Shown here: positions 55,101-62,860 of the stretch, piece by piece
Numbering within the stretch: position 1 is the first letter of the stretch
How the letters are laid out: the number at the start of each line of letters is the position of its first letter
Program-made: the position numbers and the translations under genes
Source of the DNA: CAWVSB01 sp046710535
GTDB lineage: Bacteria; Pseudomonadota; Gammaproteobacteria; Pseudomonadales; CAWVSB01
DNA length: 64,000 nucleotides
Reading direction: 5' to 3'
Assembly (NCBI GenBank): GCA_046710535.1
Contig: JBKEHH010000001.1
Location: forward strand, 62,001-126,000
Notes under the pieces: generated by a model
Seen by the model: the letters and a program-made list of their open reading frames with translations, nothing else
Databases searched by the model: none
Told to the model about the DNA's origin: nothing

Positions 55101-57247
55101 AGGTTAAAATAGGAGGCGCTACCTATGACATATCCGAATTAGCGCCAACAATAATAGCTACCATCGATACCAAGAGTAGTTTAACAATTGCATCAGATGG
55201 CAGTTGGAGTTTTATTGCCGCTAGAAATTTAGATAACACTGTGCTGCAACAAATGACATTTAGTTATTCGGCATTAGATCAAGACAGTGATTTTGATACA
55301 TCTAATGTAGTGATAACCATCGCCGATGGTGTCGGGGGTATTTTTAGCAATGACACCGTGCTCGTTACAGAAAGTGACTATAATATTTTTGGTAGTGTCG
55401 TTCGAGATTTTTCTATACAAGCTGGTACTGATGATCTAGATCCGGCGCTGATTCGGTTTTCGTCAAGTCAAACTGACTTGCTTGATGCGCTTGGGTATAG
55501 CAGCGCTGGTATAACTATTACATACACATTATCTGCCGACGGTAAAATACTGTTTGCAGACGCGATGGGCGCGCCTGTTTTCAATATAGCGTTAACCGCT
55601 GTCGCTGGCACCAACGGTAATTTAGACGCAAGTGCATCGTTTACACAAACGCTACCTTTTGATCATCAAGTAAGTGATGCCTTAGAATTCCCCATTGCTA
55701 TTCAAGCAGAAGATAACGATGGCACTATATCTTCTAGTCAGGCGACGTTGCAGATCAACGATGGTAACGACCCAACAACATCTGCTGTTGCCGGAGCGGT
55801 TGATGAAACAGATGTGCCAGCAGGCCTGTTTGTCGGTGATTTAACTGTCGATATTGGCAGTGATGAAGTAGTAGATATAGGTTTTGTTGCCAACACGTCA
55901 GTCTATCCTGAGATAACCAGCGGCGGCGTGTCAGTAACTTATCAAGTTAGCTTAGACGGCTTATTGTTAACAGCTTTTACTGATAATCCAGCTACTCCAG
56001 TTTTCACTGTTCAGATTAGCACAGAGCCAAATTCTACTAGTGACAGTACGCTGCAATATACCTTTACGTTGCTGCAGTCGCTGGACCAGCTTGATGTCGA
56101 CGGCCTTAGTTTAGATCCGCTGCCTTTATCATTCCAATACAGTGTTACTGATTATGACGGCGATGAAGTTTTTTCTTTCATCAATGTGTTAGTTTCTGAT
56201 GACGTGCTGATCCCTGATCCGGTCGCAGCAGAACAACTGCAGTTGAGTGAGCCACCTAGCAAAGTACTTGTTAGTGAACCTACTGAAGGGACTATTGATT
56301 TTTCTTTAACAGCTAGTAAAGATCCTATAGTTGATGCGAAATTTGAAGTCACTAATGGTGATGATGTTTTGGATAGTAATGGGGCACCCGTCACACAAAA
56401 TGGTGATACCTTAACGTGGTTTAATTCTGGCGGTAATATTATTCAAATTCAAGCGGCTAACGGCAGCGTGGTTATTGAATTTGCCCTGCCCGAAACAATT
56501 TTAATAGGGTCTGAGTCATCTGGTGACGTAACTTTATTAGTGTCTGTATTACAACAAGTCGATCATTTTTCTGCAGTTGCCCCTGCTGATAATATTACCA
56601 TTCCTGTTGATGTGAGTTTTCTTGATTCAGACTTAACTGAATTAACCTTACGCACTGAAATTAGTATTTTTGATGGCTTAGACCCCATTATTAGCGCCAT
56701 TCAAACACTTGCTGTAGATGAAGATAATATTGCAGCTAACACGGCTAGCGACCAAGGTCTTGGATTTGGCCGCGAAGGCAGTGATACGCTTACCGGCTTT
56801 AACGTAAGCTTCGGCGTTGGTACCAATTTGTTCAGCAACGGCGATGCAGTGGCACTGGCTGCGGCGGCAGATGTCGATGGTTGGTGGGTAGGTTCTGCGT
56901 CTGGGGCTGAAGTATTTAGAGTGAAATTTGAGCTGGATGGTAGTACTGATTTTGTATTGTCGGGGCCATTAGACCATGCCGATGGCAGTGGCGAAAATGA
57001 CTTACCCATCAACTTTGCAGTGTCGGTTAATGACGCCGATGGCGATATTTCAAATGAAGTTACGATGGTAGTGAATGTAACTGATGATATCCCTATTGCT
57101 AAAGATAGGACTATTAAATTAACCGAAGGCGTCGATAAAAATATCAATGTATTGAAAAATGGCGAAGCAGGTGCCGATGGCGGAGTGATTACTAAGATAA
57201 CTTATGATGATGGTGCAGGTGCGGTTGAATATACTTTTTTTAAGTAA
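52154..57247 (+). CDS. giant type I-secreted Ig-like adhesin, N-terminal part (frameshifted)
   Basis: 1,697 residues, the first half of one giant adhesin. There is no Sec signal peptide, as expected for a type I substrate. Residues 1-110 form a unique N-terminal region (MIYVLFVDREYWQLREDGVL..). Two large copies of a 305-residue Ig-like module follow (residues 111-415 and 416-720), then further Ig-like and cadherin-like modules. At the end is a domain resembling T1SS-143 repeats (VSFGVGTNLFSNGDAV, LSGPLDHADGSGENDLP, NDADGDISNE). No LapG-type cleavage motif was seen in the N-terminal region. The frame ends at TAA 57245 directly after seven T (57235-57241); with six T it would continue into the next ORF as YTFLSNPEV. 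A weak GGCGG lies before the ATG. Confidence 0.88.
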   Translation: MIYVLFVDREYWQLREDGVLVKLTEEQYQDLEQSPDNLVLVQGNTSTDSASQDDLVSDSSLAVFFAGLSRISPNLLPESGYQTGQVKSLFENIEQRPLNESELPPPIPGDAEISVAIDDGGDGFINTFEVALADIFGETLNIFDRQPVVINLRDSDGLELEFVTTINSGQFSIPDADLSRLAQGELIVTATATDLYGNSIAATDQSIIDTLALITDDIVFNSGDVINAADLSSMDISGSTSEIDAGQQIRIVYSDENALEIVVVTSIDADGNYSIAGVDLSALADGPINVSLSSVDIPGNTVVRETVIEKDTQAAITVKFDGELPYHIIDLANVTLSGQVTGVEPGQVVTVTVTDSMRSVQVEAVVLADRSWQTSELNFLTFNNGPLLADVSVADLAGNPAVDNTATVLYEIPADAAITINIEDNGDGFINMFEVDLVNIFGTTNNVSDRLPILIRVEDSVGGRLNFIKTSSAGAFSLDPQDLSGLAQGAVVVTASAIDFYGNTLSATDSSVIDTLALINDDIAFNAGDVINAAEESSVDISGTTAEIDVGQQIRIVFSDQNTLEIEVFTNIIDAAGNYSALNTNLSTLAEGPINVTLSSVDIAGNTVSRTTVINKDTIATIDVVFDGSPPYGADEIATVTVSGTTVGVDADQIVSVNITDGVNSVDTTASVLANGSWQIVGENLTGFNDGALTATASVVDLAGNPATDSALTGIDTMASIDIVTDIEAIDINALRDGDTVTINGTVTDVEIGRTVTLRFYDSDGVEQTFTTLVEAGGLWDVDVAVTDLGRFNSWQLEASVADIAGNIAVDDTPSLDVPTLVTLSEGALIANPSYADDSTIRIVGYDTLMLNTVQSNLELLESSGSLLTVVVALDGKSLTANAGGTEVLTAVINVDDTVTVTLFQPITQPVGSDVSFSSIGVLATQNDADGTSEIVAVNIPIIIRESVTFTVDDSYSAVEQVITSGNVFDNDVLLEGPLTIVEVKIGGATYDISELAPTIIATIDTKSSLTIASDGSWSFIAARNLDNTVLQQMTFSYSALDQDSDFDTSNVVITIADGVGGIFSNDTVLVTESDYNIFGSVVRDFSIQAGTDDLDPALIRFSSSQTDLLDALGYSSAGITITYTLSADGKILFADAMGAPVFNIALTAVAGTNGNLDASASFTQTLPFDHQVSDALEFPIAIQAEDNDGTISSSQATLQINDGNDPTTSAVAGAVDETDVPAGLFVGDLTVDIGSDEVVDIGFVANTSVYPEITSGGVSVTYQVSLDGLLLTAFTDNPATPVFTVQISTEPNSTSDSTLQYTFTLLQSLDQLDVDGLSLDPLPLSFQYSVTDYDGDEVFSFINVLVSDDVLIPDPVAAEQLQLSEPPSKVLVSEPTEGTIDFSLTASKDPIVDAKFEVTNGDDVLDSNGAPVTQNGDTLTWFNSGGNIIQIQAANGSVVIEFALPETILIGSESSGDVTLLVSVLQQVDHFSAVAPADNITIPVDVSFLDSDLTELTLRTEISIFDGLDPIISAIQTLAVDEDNIAANTASDQGLGFGREGSDTLTGFNVSFGVGTNLFSNGDAVALAAAADVDGWWVGSASGAEVFRVKFELDGSTDFVLSGPLDHADGSGENDLPINFAVSVNDADGDISNEVTMVVNVTDDIPIAKDRTIKLTEGVDKNINVLKNGEAGADGGVITKITYDDGAGAVEYTFFK
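52484..54313 (+). repeat. two tandem 915-base modules in the adhesin
   Basis: The first copy starts at 52484 and the second at 53399, a period of 915 bases or 305 codons. Matching blocks include DDGGDGFINTFEV/EDNGDGFINMFEV, FNSGDVINAAD/FNAGDVINAAE and VDLAGNPA-type ends. The copies are diverged, which argues against recent duplication. Confidence 0.8.
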
Positions 57248-60200
57248 CCCAGAAGTTATCGACTTAATAGAAAACGGTGCTGTGTATGGCACATTAACGA
57301 TATACCAAGACGGCCGTATACAGGTCGAAACTGACGTAACGTTAAGCAGTACTTTTTTGGACAGCTTTGACTTTGAAGTGACAGACTTTGATGGTGATGT
57401 TCAAGTAAATACTGTTAATTTAAATGTGCAAGACGAGCAAGCAAGTATTCAAATAAGCCCATTATTAACCGATGAAGATACTACGGCAATACTAACTGTT
57501 GTAGCCAATCCTGGTGATTTAGACGATGGCGAGTCAATAGCTTCAATTAGTTTTGCGTTGGCCGGTCTGCAGGGCGGTAGTTTAACGCTCGGCGGTGTTG
57601 CATTGCCGGTTGATGGTTCTGGTAATCCTGTTTTATCTGGTGCCAACTTGGTAGTTAACAACGTATTGACAGGCGAGGTCTCGCCTAATGGCGTTTTAGA
57701 ATTTACCCCCGCGTTAAATACGTCAGACCCTACCAATCAAGTAGTATTTAATGTTGTTGTTACTGTTGATAGTAATAGTGGGCAGCGCACCACCGACGAT
57801 AGTTTTGATTTTAGTGTGGCACCAATAGTAGATGCACCTATTTGGGACAGTGCTGGTGCTGCCGAATTTGAGTACAATTTACAAGAAGATGATGGCGGCA
57901 CTGCGGCTAATATTTTTGCTAATTTATTTGACGTCGATGGTTCAGAATCTTTGTCTTATCGAATAGAGGGTATTGCTGTTGGACTGATATTAACCGCCGG
58001 CGGCAATAATGTTAGCAACGGACAAGTTTTGTCATCAAGTCAGATAGCTAGCTTGACTATTGCTGCGACGGAAAACCTTTCGGGCCAGTTTTTCTTCAAC
58101 GCGATTGCTGTTGCAAAAGAGAATTCAACTGGCGACACGCAAGAACTTGTACAACAAATAACCGTTAATATTGCACCGATTGCCGACACCCCAACACTGT
58201 CTACCTTTAATGTGAGCACGTTTGAAGATGTAGCTGTCGATCTGTCGACATTCATAAGTGGTTCGCTGGCCGACACCGATGGCTCAGAAAGCTTGATATA
58301 TGAGCTTGAAGTGCCGACTGGGTGGCAAGTAGTTGATAGTTCTGGCAATGAAGTTGGTTTGCAATCAGCTGGCGTTTATCGCGTCACTGATGTGCAGGTG
58401 CAAGCAAACTTAGTATTTTTAATGCCACTTGAAGATATTAGCTCTATTAATGGAATGTTTTCAGTTGATGTTACGGCTATTTCTATCGAGTTATCGGTAG
58501 GTGTTGATGTAGCTCCGGCGGTAACAGAGGCCCGTTCTGCCACACGCACTGTTAGTGTAGAGGTTGAAAGCGTTTTCGATCTACCGGCTATTGGAGCAGG
58601 TCCTGATGGGCTATGGTCATTCGATGGTACTAATATAACCGCCACCGTTGCTGAAGATTCTCTAATTCCGCTTAATTTTACTACCGGTACAGAAGATGAT
58701 GACGGCTCTGAGGTCTTCGACTTTGTATTACGTGATTTGAGCGCCGATGTGGCAATAGTTGATGCCGGCGGTAATACTATTAACTTACCTGTATTGGGCG
58801 TGTTTAATAATCTACCTCAGTATGCGGTTTCTGCGACTCAGTTAGCTAGTTTGTACCTGCAACCCGCTGACGATTTCAGTGGTCAGTTAACGTTTCAACT
58901 ATTGCAAACTAACATCGAGCCAGATGGTGATAGTGGTACCTATACCATTAATGTTGATATTTCGATTAATCCAGTCGTTGACACTGACAACGGCATTAGC
59001 AGTAGCAGTAGCAGTGTAGGCGGAGAAGATAGAGATTTATTGCTAAATATTAAACCGCCTTTTGCAGGCAGTGATGGCTCGGAGACATTAACAAATACTA
59101 TTATTTTATCGCTACCAGCTGGTGTAAAAATATTATTTGATTTTGTAGAAATTGACGTTCCAGTGGGCGGTTTAGATTTAAATCAATTAGCAGTTGATAA
59201 CGGCACCACGTTTAATGCGTTAATTAATAGCGGTAGCTTGCGTGTGCGGGCGCCGGAAGATTCCGATGCTGACTTTACTATTCCGGTTGAGTTTGAAATA
59301 ACTGATACTTCAGGGCTTGGCGTCAGCGCGGTACAAACTGTGTCAGGCAGTTTAGCTATCGATGTGCGGGCCTCAGTTGATGATAGTCCGGCAGATGGTA
59401 TTACTCGCATTGAAACTCCAGCGGCAACGTTAACGTCCACAGGCGGGTCCATTACATTGGACGGAGCGGCGAGTTTTACAGAAGAAGATATTGACGGTTC
59501 TGAATATTTAGATTATATCGCTATTACCATAACTAATGGCGGAGCCGTTCAGCTTTCAGGGCTGTTTGTTTCTCACCCCAACGGCGCAATTAATGACGGC
59601 AATGGCAATTGGTTAATTCCTGCCAACGGTCTGACGTCAACTTCACTAGTTGATACCGCATCTCAATTATTAAATGGTGCGACCATCACCAGTGATCAAA
59701 TAGGCATATTTGAAATTGTGGTGTCGGCGAGAGTGCTAGACCGCAATGATGATGCTGACATTATTGAAGGTATCGTTAATGTTGATTTTGTCGATGCAGT
59801 TACTCTGGGTTCAGCTAATGCAGTCTCAATATTGCAAAATACTATTGTCGACGGGCAAGAAGAGCAAACAATAACAATTGGTGAGCATGTAAATTCGGCG
59901 CCGGCCGGCGACGGTAATGACATTGTAAGTTATCGGGTAGATGCTGCCGCTATGCCTTACGGCGGTATAATTACTGGCGCTGATGTTATTGCTGAGTATG
60001 CAGCCGATGGCTTTACAGTCATCGCCTTTGTATTTACCAATGCCAGTTTAGCTTCACTGGCTATGGTTGGTATAAACGAGGATTTTGCCGGTGCGTTTGA
60101 ATTGCCTGTTAATAAGGTCTCCACCGATCCATTGGGCGCAACTTTAGTAACGCTAGAAAATTTGTCGGTTCAAGTTGCGCCGGTTGTCGACAATATTGCC

Positions 60201-62156
60201 AATATAATCACTAATGAATCGCTTGAAGATATTCCGCTGCCACTGCAATACAGTCTTGATACCTTACTGACTGACAGCAGTATTGTTGCAGCAGAGGGAA
60301 TAGAGCAAATTACGGGTATAAAATTTGTGCTTGCTGAGGGTTCGCTAAGTGGCCCACCTGGGGTGCTAACTGAATCGCCGCTTGGTACTTATACCGTCAT
60401 TGATATCGCGCAGCTAGACCAAGTAAACTTTATACCGCCAGCCAACAGACATGGCACAGTAAGTTTCGATGTTGAATTAACCATTGAAGATACAACCACT
60501 GACTTGACTCTGATGCAGGTGAATCCCGCTATTTCCGTGGTTACGCAAACGGTAACTTTAGACATTATCGCGGTCACCGACTCAGCGCCTATTTTTGCCA
60601 TTAACCAAGTTGGTTCTAACATAATAGAAGATACTGATATTTCTTTTACTGGTTTGTTTGTGGTCGATATTGATAACGATGGCTCTGAAACCTTAACCAT
60701 GCAAATGTTGGGCGTACCTGCTGGAGCAATCTTACTTTTGGATAGTGGCAGTGGCCTGCAGCAATTAGTAAATAGTGGTGGTGATGTAGCCAATGGGTTT
60801 ACTTGTACTTTTGATCCTAGTCAGTTAAATGGCTTAGTGCTAAGGCCACCGGCGGATTTCGCTGGTGATATAGAGTTATCTTTACAGTCTACTTCTATGG
60901 AGCTGTCGACTTTAGAAGTTGTTACTGTTGTCAAAGACTTTACCGTGGCGGTTCTGCCTGATGCTGATGACGCTTATTTCTATAATGAGCCTTCGGACGC
61001 AGCCGGAACCGAAGGCAATGTTATTCAAGTCGATGTGTTTGGTAGTATTCAAGAGTTAGTTAACGCTAATGAGACAGTAGTATTGAGCATAGTTGTTGAT
61101 GGCACGACTTCCGATGCTACAGCTCTGGATGGACTAGTGGGCATTCGCACCCCTGACGGTAAAGCTGTTAACTTTGTAGTAAGCGGTTCTAACTTTATTG
61201 CAGTGATAGTGACGTCTTTAAGTCAGCTTGAAAATTTTGAATTTATAGCCGGTAGTCAAGCGCATGGTAGTTTAGCGGTTCAAATAAATATAGGCTCAAA
61301 AGATAGCGCGACAGTCAACGGAGTGTTTGAAACTGACATAACTGACAGCGCCGATTTTCAATCTAGAAATATTACTATTGATATCGCGCCAGAGCCAGAC
61401 GCGCCAATTCTTACCTTAACGGCAAGTACTATCACCTCAGGTGAAGGGCTTATTCCGTTAGGCTTAAGTTTGGAAGAAATTAATCCCGCTACTGAAGCTG
61501 GCGAACTAGCAAGCATTGTTATTACCGGATTACCTGATGGGGTGCTGTTAAGCGATGAAGCAGTGTCGTCAGGAGCTAGTTGGATCGTTGCCGCAGAGTT
61601 TGTTGAAGACCTTGTTATAAAAAATGCAGATATAGCGTCACCTTTTTCGATAACTATTGAAGCTAGGTCAACCTTAAATGGCGTAACGGTTGTTGGTGGT
61701 AAGCAAGCACTGGCGATCAATGTGGATAGCGTTGTGGGTGATGATGATGTCTTAGTTGGCGACGCCAGTTTGAGTAATTTGATTATTGGCGGCAAGGGCG
61801 ACGATATTTTAACCGGAGGTACGGCTGCAGATACCTATCTATTTCAGCTGAGTGATATAGGTACTGCGGCGATGCCTACTAGCGATACAATCAACTTGTT
61901 TGATATTGCAGCTGATCATATAGACTTGTCAGATATTCCAGGTTCGTTAAATAGTGGTGTCGAGTTAGATACAATTATTGATTTGAATGAGGCGACTGGT
62001 ACCACTACGCTGACCATTGATTTAGGCGCAGGACTAGTGCAGTCGATAGTTTTAGATGGCGTGTCCAAAGATGATTTGTTTGGCAGCTCTAGTTGGTCAG
62101 ATGATGCTGATATTTTAACCAAAATGCTACAAGACCAGGTGTTACTAACGGGATGA
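57204..62156 (+). CDS. giant type I-secreted Ig-like adhesin, C-terminal part (frameshifted)
   Basis: The continuation of the preceding ORF in the +1 frame. The true junction is near 57241; the first ten or so residues from the nominal ATG are out-of-frame sequence. It holds many Ig/cadherin-like modules with the recurring phrase DxDGSExL (DVDGSESLSYRIEG, DTDGSESLIYELEV, DIDGSEYLDYIAI, DNDGSETLTMQML). The C-terminus has an RTX nonapeptide-like segment (IGGKGDDILTGG) and a type I secretion target domain of the VCBS kind. Joined, the gene spans 52154-62156: 10,003 bases, exactly one more than a multiple of three, giving about 3,333 residues. Its stop overlaps the exporter gene's ATG. Confidence 0.88.
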   Translation: MMMVQVRLNILFLSNPEVIDLIENGAVYGTLTIYQDGRIQVETDVTLSSTFLDSFDFEVTDFDGDVQVNTVNLNVQDEQASIQISPLLTDEDTTAILTVVANPGDLDDGESIASISFALAGLQGGSLTLGGVALPVDGSGNPVLSGANLVVNNVLTGEVSPNGVLEFTPALNTSDPTNQVVFNVVVTVDSNSGQRTTDDSFDFSVAPIVDAPIWDSAGAAEFEYNLQEDDGGTAANIFANLFDVDGSESLSYRIEGIAVGLILTAGGNNVSNGQVLSSSQIASLTIAATENLSGQFFFNAIAVAKENSTGDTQELVQQITVNIAPIADTPTLSTFNVSTFEDVAVDLSTFISGSLADTDGSESLIYELEVPTGWQVVDSSGNEVGLQSAGVYRVTDVQVQANLVFLMPLEDISSINGMFSVDVTAISIELSVGVDVAPAVTEARSATRTVSVEVESVFDLPAIGAGPDGLWSFDGTNITATVAEDSLIPLNFTTGTEDDDGSEVFDFVLRDLSADVAIVDAGGNTINLPVLGVFNNLPQYAVSATQLASLYLQPADDFSGQLTFQLLQTNIEPDGDSGTYTINVDISINPVVDTDNGISSSSSSVGGEDRDLLLNIKPPFAGSDGSETLTNTIILSLPAGVKILFDFVEIDVPVGGLDLNQLAVDNGTTFNALINSGSLRVRAPEDSDADFTIPVEFEITDTSGLGVSAVQTVSGSLAIDVRASVDDSPADGITRIETPAATLTSTGGSITLDGAASFTEEDIDGSEYLDYIAITITNGGAVQLSGLFVSHPNGAINDGNGNWLIPANGLTSTSLVDTASQLLNGATITSDQIGIFEIVVSARVLDRNDDADIIEGIVNVDFVDAVTLGSANAVSILQNTIVDGQEEQTITIGEHVNSAPAGDGNDIVSYRVDAAAMPYGGIITGADVIAEYAADGFTVIAFVFTNASLASLAMVGINEDFAGAFELPVNKVSTDPLGATLVTLENLSVQVAPVVDNIANIITNESLEDIPLPLQYSLDTLLTDSSIVAAEGIEQITGIKFVLAEGSLSGPPGVLTESPLGTYTVIDIAQLDQVNFIPPANRHGTVSFDVELTIEDTTTDLTLMQVNPAISVVTQTVTLDIIAVTDSAPIFAINQVGSNIIEDTDISFTGLFVVDIDNDGSETLTMQMLGVPAGAILLLDSGSGLQQLVNSGGDVANGFTCTFDPSQLNGLVLRPPADFAGDIELSLQSTSMELSTLEVVTVVKDFTVAVLPDADDAYFYNEPSDAAGTEGNVIQVDVFGSIQELVNANETVVLSIVVDGTTSDATALDGLVGIRTPDGKAVNFVVSGSNFIAVIVTSLSQLENFEFIAGSQAHGSLAVQINIGSKDSATVNGVFETDITDSADFQSRNITIDIAPEPDAPILTLTASTITSGEGLIPLGLSLEEINPATEAGELASIVITGLPDGVLLSDEAVSSGASWIVAAEFVEDLVIKNADIASPFSITIEARSTLNGVTVVGGKQALAINVDSVVGDDDVLVGDASLSNLIIGGKGDDILTGGTAADTYLFQLSDIGTAAMPTSDTINLFDIAADHIDLSDIPGSLNSGVELDTIIDLNEATGTTTLTIDLGAGLVQSIVLDGVSKDDLFGSSSWSDDADILTKMLQDQVLLTG

Positions 62157-62860
62157 CATCATTACAGCCACATAGTAACGAGGTGGAAATGTCTCGACTG
62201 GCATGGAAAAGTGCGTTGGAGTTACTGCGTCAGCGGTTTCATCTGCCGGTTAATCACAATGTCGATTACGGCGCATTGCAGATTGTCACTTTAGATGATT
62301 TAGATAATGAGTCGGTAGTTAATTGTGCTGAGCAGTTGGGCCTGCAGTTGGTAGCAAGTAAATTTGAAAACGATATAAACTTACTGCCTTTTATTGCTGT
62401 TGTAGATGACCAGTTAGTAGTAATAACAGAAATTAGTACTGACAGCTGCTTGGGTCAATATTGTCTCCCAGATGGTTCTGTCGAATCTCGCTCTTTTGAT
62501 CTTGAAACTATGCCAACAGACGTTGTTTTTGTGCAAGCGGCAAAAGGCTCCGACTCTCGTAGTGAAGAGCTGCTAGCACATAAAAAACAGCACTGGTTAA
62601 AGACTGCCGTATTAGAAGCCAAACCTTGGTACCGCGATTTACTAATTGCATCGCTGTTTATTAATGTTTTGGCGTTGTTAGTACCACTATTTACCATGAA
62701 TGTTTATGATCGCGTGGTGCCTAATAATGCAATTGATACATTATGGGTGTTAGCCACTGGTGTTACAGTTGCTTTGTTATTCGATTGGTTTTTACGTGGT
62801 GCGAGAAGTCGAATAACTGATATGGCCGGTCGTCAAATTGATATTTCTTTGTCAGAATAA
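62153..62860 (+). CDS. type I secretion ABC exporter, N-terminal part (premature stop)
   Basis: 235 residues: an N-terminal C39-like domain without a visible catalytic Cys (as in LapB/HlyB-type exporters that do not cleave their substrate), then the first two membrane helices (DLLIASLFINVLALLVPLF and TLWVLATGVTVALLFDWFL). The frame ends at TAA 62858-62860 in the middle of the conserved membrane domain, directly followed in the same frame by the rest of the protein. Overlap with the adhesin stop (ATGA) ties it to the adhesin as its exporter. As it stands the product lacks the ATPase and most of the membrane domain. Confidence 0.85.
   Translation: MTSLQPHSNEVEMSRLAWKSALELLRQRFHLPVNHNVDYGALQIVTLDDLDNESVVNCAEQLGLQLVASKFENDINLLPFIAVVDDQLVVITEISTDSCLGQYCLPDGSVESRSFDLETMPTDVVFVQAAKGSDSRSEELLAHKKQHWLKTAVLEAKPWYRDLLIASLFINVLALLVPLFTMNVYDRVVPNNAIDTLWVLATGVTVALLFDWFLRGARSRITDMAGRQIDISLSE

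Noticed and set aside
57235..57247. Programmed frameshift joining the adhesin halves
   Set aside because: Entering the second frame needs a +1 or -2 shift; the T7-AAG site has no recognised +1 signal and such use is unknown for these adhesins. A homopolymer indel is simpler.
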